Assembly: GCA_914767715.1 (NCBI GenBank) | Contig: OU612071.1 | Coordinates: 3,164,001-3,228,000 of the forward strand | From: Membranipora membranacea | Lineage: Eukaryota > Bryozoa > Gymnolaemata > Cheilostomatida > Membraniporidae | Direction of reading: 5' to 3' | DNA length: 64,000 bases | Shown here: piece after piece, positions 24,600 to 35,920 of the stretch | Position numbering within the stretch: the stretch's first letter is position 1 | How the letters are laid out: the number at the start of each line of letters is the position of its first letter | Notes under the pieces: model-generated | Databases searched by the model: none | The model's input: only the letters and a program-made list of their open reading frames with translations | Told to the model about the DNA's origin: nothing | Position numbers and translations under genes: made by a program

Positions 24600-25145
24600 G
24601 GACAAAAATCTGAATCTCACCAAATAAGCTGAATAGCTCTCTGATACTTACTCTTACCAATCCCAAAGGACTCTATCTCGATAAGTCTGCTCACCACTTG
24701 AGCACTAATATTGGTGAGCACCGAGTGTAAATCTATAACATACCGATCAGTCAGGTCACATATCTAGAGATGTAGCCGCAGGTATCAATAGCAGTGAACT
24801 TCTTTAGTATGTTTATTTGTGGATTACATTTCTGTGTTAAAAGACAAACAATTTTTTTATCATTGCTGCCAATTTCATTGGTTTTACCTTACAGCACTCA
24901 TATCTGAGAGACAGAATGGTAGATTTTGCTCCTCAGTCAGACTTGACCACATTATTTCAGTTGGTTCCAACAGATTCAGATTTTTTTTTTTGGAGCAGCT
25001 ATTTAAATTCTTTATACCACTTTGAATCATGTGTCATTCTTGCTCATTTAATTCTAATTTAAATGCAAATAATTCTGAATAAAACTGAATAATCATAGTA
25101 ATAATAAATCTAAATGAATCAGATAATCAATAATTTAAGGAGTTA
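24600..25145 (+). repeat. Diverged third copy of inverted-repeat arm sequence
   Basis: Matches left-arm 1700-2530 in the same orientation: TCAATAGCAGTGAACTT, TTTCTGTGTTAAAAGAC, TCAGTTGGTTCC, GAGCAGCTATTTAA and TCTTTATACCACTTTGAAT. The match stops at GGAGTTA, where the 3' end of the ankyrin-NTase-TPR gene begins. Confidence 0.85.
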
Positions 25146-25770
25146 GATAAATAATATTTATTTACAAACATCAATGTTCACTTAGTGTTTACAGGCATAA
25201 CAATATATGGTTAATAAAACTTGCAGACAGACAAAGGAAAAATAATACTAAAGCTTCTTCTCGTCAAACTGACAGTGCCGATTCATCTAGAAGCTATTCT
25301 CACTACATACATATTATATTAATGGAAGTAAAAGTAAACTGTACGTTGCACAATTTGTTTATTTTAGGAGGAGTTAACCTTTTACATGCGATACTATAGG
25401 AGGCCACATTGATAATATGGAGTAATCTCAAGCACAGCAATTGAGATGAGGTCTTTGAAGTGGCCTCTTCCATCATGTTTCTGGCCTTTACTTCTTTTTT
25501 TTCCTGAGATGACAAAATACTGTTCTTTTGTTTCGTCATCAAATCCTGCTGAAAACAAATGTATAAAACATGAGACCAGTCAGGTCTTCTGTTCAGCATA
25601 TTTTGAAAGCAAGCAAGTTTATTCTATGTAAGGCACTTTGATAACACAATAAAGATATGGTGTGTCAGACATACAGAACTCATGCATATCTTTATATTAT
25701 ATTGTCATGAAAACTTACCAACATTGTTGCATGGTCCCCTCATATAGGCCTTAGTCTCATTTTTATCGGT
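25145..25770 (-). other. 3'UTR of the ankyrin-NTase-TPR gene
   Basis: This follows the stop codon at 25771. Blocks are shared with 9599-10235 downstream of copy 1. On the minus strand an AATAAA (25157-25162) lies close to the end of the homology, a plausible polyadenylation signal. Confidence 0.6.
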
Positions 25771-25829
25771 TCAAAGATTCTTGCGCAACAATTCTTCACG
25801 CATCGGAAGTAACATATCAGCACTATCAC
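25771..25829 (-). CDS. Exon: short C-terminal exon
   Basis: After TGCGCTTACAG the exon reads GT-GAT-AGT..., completing a split Gly codon: GDSADMLLPMREELLRKNL then TGA. It has the same border and sequence as 9516-9598 in copy 1. Confidence 0.8.
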
Positions 25830-28800
25830 CTGTAAGCGCAGAGCTGTCAGCTTTATATCAGTAAATCTAAGGTTGTCTAAAGGAGAATTTCAATGAGACT
25901 ATCATGAGCAACAGAACTAATGACATGATCTTATCACACAATGCCGATACCAATGGTGGAATTGCTAATTATCAGCAGCAGAAATAGGAGCCACAGCTAT
26001 ACTGATAGTCCAGCAATTAAATAATTAGCTAGAGTTGAGCAGAGACAGAGCAAAACCAAGTCACAATAAGCAAGGGTGTATGAGGCAGAAAAGCATCTGC
26101 GTGCGTTTTAATATTTTGCCGGCACCTTTTCCCTTTAATTTTGGAAGCTATCATGAAATACTAAAATAGGTTATTGAATAGTACAGGTGCCCCAATGCAA
26201 CTTAGTGGCATCAAAATACCAACCCCAAAGTATTGACTGACTTTCAGCAATTTTTACGATATTTAGATATCTGAATATCTGAACGGTGTTTTATCAATGT
26301 GAGCCTGAGTTATATCTAAAGCTTTACAAACACATGCTTAAATGCTGAGCCTACTCGATGTGCAAGCTGAACTTCCAGGACAGTTAGGGTGAGCAAGGAG
26401 GCTGCAGTACGCAAAAAATGTCTGACTTGTGACTTATATGTACTACGCTCAATGCCGTCGATTGCAGAAGTGAAACCTGATACGGGGGTCAGATGCCATG
26501 ACAGTTGCGACAAGGTGAAGGGAAAACTTACCTATGTGCATTTGTTTGGCTGAAATGTAAGAAATACAAGGTCTGAGATTTGTGAGTAGGTTTGGTTATA
26601 ATTTTATCAATGAAGAGTTGGCAGTCTCCAGGCAGTGCGACATAAGGTTTCACAAACAAATGCCTCAGTTCAGTGATTGATATGTGGTGTCAAGATGAAA
26701 TACTGTATATATCTTTTGAATATTTGTACACGCTAGATTTGGCATTTTCAATCAAATTTCTTCCGATGTTGTAATGAATTTTAATTCAATTCGTTACAAG
26801 TTTAGAAACAGATCAATAGCCTCTTGACTTTTTTTGACAGGGTGCAGTTTTTTCAGTTTATGTAGTACTCTAACATGATATAAAACTTTGTGCGGATTGA
26901 TCCCATGAACACTTCTCACCTTTACTGCAGTGCTGACTGATATATCTATCTAAACTCTTCTTCTCCTCACTAATTCGTTCCTCTATCTTTCTTGCTTTTT
27001 CCTCTAGAGCTTTTGCGTGTTCATCTTGTTCAAGAGCTCTCAGAATGATTCCTTTTTCTCTAAGAAGAGCAGAATACTCCTCATTACATGCTGCTTTCCC
27101 AAAAGCCTCCTCAATATATCCTTCTGCTTTTCCAAGTGAATCATCCGCCTTGGTAAAGTCTCTATTCTCTTTCTCTACTCTAGCTATAGCCACAAGAACT
27201 CGAGCAGCATTCAGATTTGAATGGTTCTCACGATACACATCAAATGAAGCTGAATAATGCTTCGTTGCTATCCCCTTGTCCTCACTGCTGCGCTTAGCCA
27301 GATCACCTCGTGTCTTCTCTAGTCTCCCATAGTCGATGTGAGTCGGCTGATATGGATGAGCTTTGTCAAGCGTCCCCTTGGCTGCAAGATACCACTGATC
27401 AGTAGATTCTCTAACATCCTCTGATGCCTCAACCTCATAGTAAAACATGATATTGTCAAACAGTATATCCTCTGGTAGCTGCTCTGTCTCAGGTGCTGGC
27501 TGGCTGCTGACACACAGCTCCCCTTGAGTCAGCACGATCTCGCACATGAGATCCCTCACTCGCCCATCAGCTGGTGAAAGCCTCGTGCTGATGTTATAAG
27601 CTGTGTCGAGGAATTTCTGATGTTTGAATATTCTTCCAAGATCGGTGAGGATTGCAACTTTTGTTTCGCCGTCAACATTTTTTTCGATAACCATTTTCAG
27701 GCCTAATGATCGCGACTTGGTGAAGTAGAGCGTGGAAATATCTTTCCTGCCACAAAGATCGAGAATTCCCCCGATAATAAAGACGCAGTGTGCCATTTCT
27801 CTAGTAGGATTGCTTATATAGTCAAGTCTGTCTTCAAAACTCATCTCATCAAATCCTGCAATCAAACTGTCATCTTTGCTCTTCCCATCTGATGCTGTAT
27901 AAATGATGAACTCCTTCAACACTTTGAACAGCATCTGTAGAGGTGCCGATCTATTCGGATACAGCAGCATAAGCAGTTTGGCCGATTCAAACTGAATGAT
28001 AGCTCGTTCTGTCTTCTCTTCTGGTGGCTCATTGCCAGTCAGACTGTTCTCTGCTAACTCATACATTTTCATCGCCTCACTCAGATTCCCCATCCCTTCA
28101 TTACACTTTCCCCTACCTCTGTAGACGTCAGTTAGTTTTACCTCATGCTCTGTAAGCCTCAGCCTGTCCTCATGTAGATGCTGGTACAGCTCCAGGGCCT
28201 TTTTGTAGTTCTTTAACTTGAGATGAGAATGTGCCCGAAAGCAGCAAATATTAGGATCATCAGTAGATGAATCGGCTTGAACGACTTTGTCCCATTGGCC
28301 GGAATAGAAGTGTGCACGAGAAGAGCTATCAGGATTTTTATTGACATCCGTCTGAGTGATCTGCTTTATATCTTCTGCTGTTGAGAGGTTGCTCAGAGAA
28401 GAACAATGGGACTGCATATCTAAGATACTTTCGCTAAGGATCTGAAATTCCTCTGTGGCCATTCCCCAGAGTTTACTACGAACAAACCCAAGTTTCTCCC
28501 CTCCATCCCTGAATGTAACAACATCTGTCCCTGTTTCCTTCTCCTCGGAGTCATATGTGGAGAACCGATCATGCTTAGAATCCATGAATATGTAGCATCT
28601 CAGACGTGAGTATGAGGCATGGGCAAGGAGAAACTGAAGAGAGTTGTTGAAAGACTTTTCATGCTCTGAATGTAGTTTTTTCCAGCTTTCCAAGGTCTGC
28701 CAGGAGTCACATTCAGATGAACATTTGATGATTGCGGTATCTAGAAGGACAAGTGAGGGGAATCTATAAAGTAAAGTTTTTGCATTCAATGTGAAACCTG

Positions 28801-31171
28801 CTGAATACTCATTGAATTCAGGCCGAAATTTGTACCGCTCTATGTCACTGAGCAGCATTTGTAGACTCACACTCAGTCTGTCAGAGTTCATTTTCTTGAT
28901 TTTCTTTCTCTCTGCCTCAAAAGCTGAGAGCAAATCTTCTTTTTTGTTGTGAGGGAATAGTAGAGTTGTGAATTTTAGCATAGCAGAAATATCCCCTTTT
29001 ATTGCTTCTGTTGGATGAGGACCTTCGAATGCAGCCTTGTATACTTTAATCAGTTCACCAGGAGTGGAAAGGAACTGATTGGGATGGTCATTATTTCCTG
29101 TCGGGACATTCCCTGATGTTTTAGTTATCCCATCGATTTGGTAGCCATGATCTCTTCCGTCCACATACCATCCTGACAGTTCCTCAATGTCCAGTGAGCT
29201 CAGCTTTGTTTCTCTGAGAGTGCTTATGTAGAAATAGGTCAGGACCGCCAGCCGCTCAAAATATTCAGTGTGACCGGACTCCTCGACCAGAAATAGATAT
29301 TCTATATCAGAGTAAGGTGTCGCCTCACCTCTACCTAATTAGCCTATCCCAACCACAGAGAATGTACATGGAGGCTGACTCTCAATACTCTCTAGAGATT
29401 TCTCAACAACTAGAGCAGCAAATTCCTTCATCATCTTATTAGAATCTTCAACGGTTTGTTGCATTTGTTTGGTGTTCCATTTGAGTTCGATCTTGCTATC
29501 TAGCTCTTCGATCTGAGTTTTTAGTTCAGTCCTAATCGAGCGTAGCCTATTATGGAGCCGACCAACATTCTTATAAAAAGTCTTGATACTGATGTTACAG
29601 TCTGAGTCAAGATACATCCGGAGCACATTCCAGGCTCTCTGGTTCCATGAATCATCAGGTGATGAACTGAATGTCACTGCAGCTGAGTTATATAGAGTGA
29701 AAGCCTGTAACAATCAAATCATAGTCTCACATTATATCTAACTGTGTAATCAGAGTGACTAAATTATTATTCAGAAACTTAGGAAGATATGTTTAGGATA
29801 TCATGAGTATGATGCGTTAATGAAAACTGTTATCAAGTACCTATTAAGGGTTAACATAGGTGCAGTGATTCCTTAGTATTTGTTCATCGTTCCTGAATTT
29901 GGTACCTATAGCCTACAGGATATTCATTTATTTTGAATAAATTGCTCACCTTGAGAGCATGTTGCCATTGTCGATGAATTACAAAATTGATCTCATAGAA
30001 CTCAGCTAGAGCATTCAGATGTGGCATCTGGGACTCGAGATCTTTAATGCCTCTCTGCATGTAAGATTTCTGAAATGACTTCTTTATTTTATCGCTCATC
30101 TTTAAATATTAGAGGTTAAAAATTTACTTTCAAACAATTACTGTTAGCTGTTAACTTTTAGAAAAGTGCAATAAATATAAATGTACAGAGTATTGATTAC
30201 CATTTGTCATTGCATTGTGGAGAAGGGGGAGGGACGAGGGGAAGAATCATGCTTACCGCTCTCATCAGAGGTGGTGTTAGGTTCGCTACAAGAGCCTCTA
30301 CTGCTGCTTTCTGTTTTATGAAATGATAAGCTGTCATACTTCTATTATTTCTTACAGATATGAGCTTCAGCTGCTGTTCTGGTGTTAGATTATCTAATAG
30401 AGCCCTAACTGTGTCTGTGTGACCTCGCTGTGATGTCCAGTGTAAAGCTGTCTCACCACCCTGATCCCTTATAGAGATGACCTGAAGCTGCTGATCTGGT
30501 GTTAGATTAACTAATAAAGCCTTCACTGTCTCTGGGTGACCCTCATGTGCTGCCCGGTGTAAAGCTGTACTACCATTGTCTTCCTCCACAGATATGAGTT
30601 GAAACTGCTGATCTGGTGTAAGTTTATTTAATAGAGCCTTCACTGTGTCTGTGTGACCATCCCATGATGCCCAGTATAAAGCTGTCCAACCATCGGTATC
30701 CTCTATAGAGATGAGCTGCAGCTGCTGTTCTGGTGGTAGAGTATCTAATAAAGCCCTCACTGTGTCTGTGTGACCTCGCTGTGATGCCCGGTGTAAAGCT
30801 GTCCCACCATCCGTATCCTCTATAGAGATGAGCTGCAGCTGCTGATCTGGTGTTAAATTATCTAATAGAGCTTTCACTGTGTCTGTGTGACGTTCCAGTG
30901 ATGCCCGGTGTAAAGCTGTCCAACCATACTTATCCTCTATAGAGATGAGCTGCAGCTGCTGATCTCGTGTTAGAGTAACGAATAGAGCTTTCACTGTCTC
31001 TGTGTGACGTTCCAGTGATGCCCGGTGTAAAGCTGTCCAACCATACTTATCCTTTATGGAGATGAGCTGCAGCTGCTGTTCTGGTGGTAGAGTATCTAAT
31101 AAAGCCCTCACTGTTTCTGTGTGACCTTGCTGTGATGCAAGTAATAAAGAGTCTGATAAGCCAAGATCCAT
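25771..31171 (-). CDS. Ankyrin-NTase-TPR protein gene (copy 2), four coding exons
   Basis: Exons are 31171-30257, 30099-29950, 29704-26920 and 25829-25771, all with GT-AG borders and matching phases (0, 0, 1). The inferred product is about 1300 residues: ankyrin repeats (1-305), a linker, a nucleotidyltransferase-like domain with GS(stop here)LGRGEATPYSDIEYLF (476-493; acidic D488 and E490, with GYQID near 546 as a possible third acid), then TPR-like helices to the C-terminus. The NTase pattern hG[GS]...DxE is the family signature; a real activity is unproven. A TAA occupies the Ser codon of the GS motif (29341-29339), so this allele would stop at residue 476 unless it is a sequence error. 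The ankyrin exon could instead be a separate gene, but its donor and phase favour fusion. Confidence 0.72.
26920..29704 (-). CDS. Exon: NTase-like domain and TPR-like repeats
   Basis: Starts after TTGTTACAG with AFTLYNSAAVTFSSS and ends AGTAAAG|GTGAGA. Order: a coiled-coil-like region (SIRTELKTQIEELDSKIE), the NTase motif GIG-stop-LGRGEATPYSDIEYLF, a conserved SGWYVDGRDHGYQIDGI segment, TPGELIKVYKA, then helical repeats such as HSHLKLKNYKKALELYQHL, RGRGKCNEGMGNLSEAMKMY and KATGLILRAL-like pairs near the end. One TAA at 29341-29339 is the only stop in 928 codons; copy 3 has TCA (Ser) there. The last 250 residues are rich in Glu and Lys helices, as in TPR solenoids. Confidence 0.85.
29950..30099 (-). 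CDS. Exon: linker helix before NTase region
   Basis: Fifty codons, MSDKIKKSFQKSYMQRGIKD to RQWQHALK, then |GTGAGC. It is preceded by CCTCTAATATTTAAAG, an acceptor-like sequence in the right phase for the ankyrin exon. The homologous exon of copy 3 (47258-47112) has the same AAAG border but no ATG at its start, which argues that this is an internal exon and not the gene's beginning. Confidence 0.75.
30257..31171 (-). CDS. Exon: eight ankyrin units
   Basis: Begins ATGGATCTTGG (MDLGLSDSLLLASQQGHTET). An in-frame TAA lies 36 bp upstream, after an acceptor-like TATCAG at 31205-31207, so the first exon is probably untranslated. It holds one partial and seven full units with a 39-residue period (117 bp), pattern GWTALHRASLERHTETVKAL followed by a longer than usual loop, LTPDQQLQLISI. 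Units 2 and 3 are nearly identical in DNA, a sign of recent duplication or homogenisation. The last unit is degenerate (TAYHFIKQKAAVEAL). The exon closes CTGATGAGAGCG|GTAAGC in phase 0. Ankyrin repeats bind proteins, so this part is likely the recognition or scaffolding end. Confidence 0.88.
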
Positions 31172-31204
31172 TATTCCGCTCTGTCCAGTAGGTGGTTCTT
31201 ATGT

Positions 31205-31588
31205 CTGATACCTAAATAATATAAATTTCAATGATTATAATGAGCAGCATTCAAGAGTAGATATCAGTGCAGATTTCAAAGGTTCATCTACAGATGGTTG
31301 CTTTGAGTTGATCTTTGGAGTCTTCTTGTCATAATTCAGTGCCAGAAAGAAGGAGGGAGAGAAGTTTATTATAAATCACAATCCAGTCATCCACACAAAC
31401 TTTGATCTTGGATTGTGACTCAATACCAACTCCTTCTGTTACTACACTATTCAGTCTTATTACGTTACCAACAATTAGGTCCTTACTGTCTATTGCGGTA
31501 TTTCATAAATCTATGGATGGAATTTGTTTATGACTGAGAAGAATTTTCCAAGATTAATGTGGCAAAGTTACAATGTTGTTGAAACTAG
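31205..31588. other. Upstream region of the ankyrin-NTase-TPR gene
   Basis: It should hold the first intron and the untranslated first exon or promoter of the minus-strand gene. I see the acceptor at its lower edge but no convincing core promoter. Confidence 0.35.
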
Positions 31589-31775
31589 GGGTTTTAGAAT
31601 AACTGATAAAACAAAACTCAATACAATCAATAGAACAGGCTCACCTCAAATCACTGTTACAAATGCCTGACTTGCTCAAGCAAGATCTTCTCGGTATAGA
31701 GCTATCAGTGGACTGTCCTCTCTACTAGCCAACAGCCTTTTGGGTGACTCTACAAGTAATATAATCCTTATATGA
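31589..31775 (+). pseudogene. Possible exon, diverged copy of 37103-37283
   Basis: After GAAACTAG the sequence reads GFRITDKTKLN, then after a frame change SSRYRAISGLSSLLANSLLG and DSTSNIILI, then stop. The copy at 37283-37103 (-) is open through the whole stretch and starts at the same AG border. A stop or frameshift lies in the middle here, so this copy is probably broken. Family not recognised. Confidence 0.4.
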
Positions 31776-32411
31776 GTAATCTAGCTGTCTTCATGAGTAT
31801 ATATGTAGTTGGTACAAAGGTATTTTATGATTGCTCAGTACGAAATGTGATAGTAGTCTGTTTGCCGCTACATGACTGACTGGTTTCTGGCCGCGTCATG
31901 TTTTTTTTACCTTTGTGTTCCAACTACATGTAAAAATGGGAGTTGCCTTCATTTATGTGTGGTGGGGCAACTCCAAAGTAATATATGATGCCTTTTAGAA
32001 TCAGGGAGGGTGGGAGAGGTGGAGCTTGCATTCATCAAAATTGACCAATCAGAGCTCAGTATTTGCTCTCAATCATGGGTGCTGGACTGAAAATATTAAG
32101 ATTTTTTTCAGTCTGACATGACATTTTTGTGAATGGTTATCTCACTCATATGTGCAATCTCTCAGTTATGATGTTATTGCCCCAGCCTAAATACATGTCA
32201 ATCAATCCATATTTACATAATATCACCTGACATCAAGCACAAGAGCTGATTGGAGCATTGGTAAACATTGAGATAAGCATAAAAAAGTTTCAACTAGGTG
32301 TTTGTGATCATCTGTGTATCTGCACTAATAATAGCATGTTTACTGGGTGTATTGTCATAAACCATTGACCATTACCTAGTCTATACATGTTATTGCGGTT
32401 TCTTTTCAGAC
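31776..32411. other. Non-coding, nothing recognised
   Basis: No gene, element end or structured RNA recognised. Confidence 0.45.
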
Positions 32412-33135
32412 AATCATGAGACACTCAGTAGTCACCAACACAGACAGCACAAAGGGGAGAGCCGCTAGACTGCCAGGATAAACAGGCCGTCCTTCCCAAA
32501 AGCAGTAAGCACACTGGACTCCCAGCAGATGCCAAGATCCTTTCCCGAGAACACTTCCCGGCCTAAACTAACAGCTACTGCTCCTGTGGACTCGACGGTA
32601 CGACGATACCGCCGTCGATGCAGCCAAGCCTCTGTAGCCACTGATAGCATACACGATAGACTAGGGGGGCAGCCAGCAGCAGAGACATATCGCATACTAA
32701 AGCGAAAGTCTCCTTCACCACCTACTACTACCCAGCCAACAAAGAACCGAGAGAAGATGTTGAGGAAAAGACTGCATGGTGCAACAACAGACACAACAAC
32801 TACAGAAGGCCAGCCTACACCAACACTAGGCCGATCACGCCATACTACACAGCCAGCCACAACAGAACTAGACACCAAAGCGACAACACCCACTACAGAG
32901 ATAACAACTCATCTACTGTACCACGAAAGTCTGAGCGCCCAGCTGCTATTTCTCATCCAGAACAGCCAACTACCACCAAAGATACATTTACTATAGCTCT
33001 GAGGGAATCCACAGAAAAGATACGCCGCAGTGCCAGCAGAATCAGAAACTATCAAGATCTCATTATAGAAGAACAAGCAGACATTGCTGCAGAAGTTAAA
33101 GCTATAACAGGAGCACACAAAAGAAGAAATTAACT
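32412..33135 (+). CDS. Low-complexity Thr/Arg-rich open frames, uncertain gene
   Basis: Two overlapping frames are open. One starts at an ATG at 32529 and runs to 32996 (MPRSFPENTSRPKLT..., rich in T, P and R). The other is open from about 32660 to the TAA near 33135, with no ATG. Its end reads TIALRESTEKIRRSASRIRN then YQDLIIEEQADIAAEVKAIT, a helical, coiled-coil-like tail. A protein using the first frame and then the second would need a frameshift or short intron. It might be an ORF1 of a retroelement or a disordered protein. Function unknown. Confidence 0.35.
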
Positions 33136-33279
33136 CTCACATACTCAATAATACTCATGCAGATTATTACACTCGTATTTCTGAACTCATATTAACACTT
33201 GGGCTCCGCAACCTTATAACCCAACCGGAATTACCGGAATTCCTGCCCAACCCAACATACATGTTTCATGTTGGAACTC

Positions 33280-34115
33280 AGGCCTAGTGGTTAGTAATTC
33301 ATACAAAAACTGAAATATTAACCAAAATTTTACGGCGAAATACTGCACCTTTCTGTAAGGTGTTCAGCTTTACTTATGACTTAATTGGCATTTAAATATT
33401 ATTAATACATTTTTGAACATGTTAAGAATCCTCAGTCATGTATATTTAATGAAGATATATATCTCTCTTCTGTAAATCTGAATTAAACTTTTAGTTATCT
33501 CAATGGATTCTTCATATAGAGTTACCTCCCCTGTGTAAACCATTGTGTGAGCTATTGTGTACATATGAGAGGACAACTTTTCAACAGTACCTCTGATGTT
33601 TAAGAAAAAAGGTTGAGTGCAATCTCCATATATCCCACCCACCCTGTTAGAATTTGACTAATATTCAATATTGCATTGTGAAACATGTTGAATATTGATT
33701 GAAGCTGTTCTGAGTACGAAAAAAACCTATTCCAGTAATTGAATCAATTTATAGAATGTTTAACTGCATTAGATCAGGGAAGGTGAGATATATGGAGATC
33801 GTATTCAACTTGTCACTTGAATTTTTCGTCTACCATCATAGGTACTGTTGAAAAGTTGTCTTCTCATGATTACATAATGGTTTATGGCAAGGGATGTAAT
33901 TCTATATGAAGAATTCAGTGGAAAAACGAAAAATTTACATAAGATTTGATTTATTGAACATGGATGAAAATTATTTATTAGCATGTTTAAAAATATATTT
34001 ATGATATTTAAATGCCTATTGAGTCATATGAAAAGCTATACATCTGAAAGAAAGGTGGCGTTTTCCGCCCCAAAATCTTTGTAAATATTCAAGTTTTGGT
34101 ATAAGTTAATACCAT
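33280..34115. mobile_element. Large foldback element (MITE-like)
   Basis: 33300-33640 pairs with the reverse complement of 33780-34098. Shared words include CCACCTTTCT, GGCATTTAAATAT, GATTCTTCATATAG, GACAACTTTTCAACAGTACC and TCTCCATATATC. The arms are about 330 bp and clearly diverged, around a centre of about 140 bp. No coding capacity and no certain target duplication. Confidence 0.75.
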
Positions 34116-35639
34116 AAACACATAAAAGACTGGAAATTATTGGCTATTTAGTACAGGCTCAGTGTCCTCTCTAATTCAGTGACCCGAAGTCACTGCGCTA
34201 TTCACTTTTTCTCTGTATTGCATAGGTCAGAATAGGAGTTATCTCCACATAAATGTAATGTATGAATAAAAAACCTTCTTATTTCTAAATATGACCACTA
34301 CAACTGGGTAAAACCGGTGAATTTTACAGAACATTTACAAATTAAGTATAAAACGTGATCAGTATACCGTGCCATCAAATATTGTGTGTGCCATAACAAC
34401 TTATGCTATAGCATGTTTCTGGTCTTAACATTTGTATGAAAAATGGAGCGTCAACTTTTCAAAGTTCAAGGTTCATCAGAGTATTTGATCTTTACCGGTG
34501 ATATCTATAACACTAGTTTGTTCCCATGGAGGAGGGTGGTGGTGGAGGGATATTTAAACTTGTGTATCAAACCAGTTTGTACCTTTGTATAGCCAAGATC
34601 TAAAAGATTGTCCAGGGACTAAAGTCTGCAACATGCTGCTGGCGAGAGTGTGGCTTTGTCTGATTAAAATTTTACAAGGTAGAAAACTCGCAAGATTTTA
34701 CTTCTCTCTGCCACTTCCTAATGTATTATTATTGAATATCAATTTTGTAAATCCTCAATGTATAATATCATTGGTAACTTTGCAAACACCTCATCATTTT
34801 CTTTTTTTTCTATTATGCACTAGGTCTTATTTGACCTCACTATTTAACGGCCCATTTAAGCTCGGGTGGCTTGTGTGGGGTACCCTTGCCACCATAAAGA
34901 AGTTATATTTTGGATATTTTTGTGAATACTTAATTTACTAAATTTAAACTTTAATAAAAGGTTTTATCCTGTAGGGTTATCTTAAGAGGCAGAGGGTGGG
35001 TTTTTCTTTATACTTCAATTCTTTTGCATATTTTCAGTTGGACTGAATTACTGGAGAACTTCTCTCCCACACCATATTGACCCTTCATAGATGCATCTAT
35101 AGATTAGAACTATATCGCAGGGGTGCCCTAATGTCAATGTAGTTGGGCGGATATTCTGTACTGGTTTGGCATAAACTGATAGGAAAACGGTTCTGATTAA
35201 TAGTCAGAAAAATTATTGGGTGATTGTGATAATACTATAAGACGGTGCAGCAGTCTCAATATGGAATTCCATGTTGATAATTGCCAGGATCAAATGTGTA
35301 TAGAGTATAAATTTATGATGCCCGTGAGATCGTTTCTGCGATAAATATATTCAAGTTGAAACCGTCTACATAATATTGGTAGAATAGGTTCAAGTTTAAA
35401 TCAGGGTAGATAACCCTTTACACATGAGGATTAGTCTGTTTAAATTTTCTATATTTAGAATATTCAAAATTAGTAGGCATGGTACATCCATTATGTTAGC
35501 AGACAGCTTTGGATTTGATTTTACAAGTGTTGTCCCCTCATTAATTAGTATTACTGGGTTCACTATATTGAGCATAGCCTCGAAACTACCTCACTCAAAC
35601 CCTCACAATTTGATTGTGCTTTCTGAATACTAGATGAGT
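34116..35639. other. Non-coding, nothing recognised
   Basis: AT-rich. An open frame at 34585-34941 is hydrophobic but shows no family or splice pattern. Confidence 0.4.
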
Positions 35640-35740
35640 GATAACAAAGAATAGTTATACTCGAACCCACAACTCCTGCGGCACTAATCGCCTGGCAGTG
35701 AATAGCAAGCGCGCTAACCGATTACGCCATCTCACCATCC
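35640..35740 (-). mobile_element. tRNA-derived SINE (reverse)
   Basis: The reverse strand reads GGTGAGATGGCGTAATCGGT, then TAGCGCGCTTGC (box A region) and, after a long variable part, GTGGGTTCGAGTATAAC (box B). It resembles a Leu/Ser-type tRNA head but the acceptor end does not pair. Confidence 0.6.
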
Positions 35741-35920
35741 CCAAAATTAGAAATTCTCACCACAAGTTATGTGGCAATGCTGGTATTCAGGCTCTGCTGC
35801 ATTGATCAGTCCTTGTTTCCTAAGTTGTCTTCATAGAGTTACCTCTTGTGATATCCAATGCAGACAGCCAGTGCAGTGCAATGTAATCACCAAGTTTATG
35901 TCCAAATCTTAAGCTCAATG

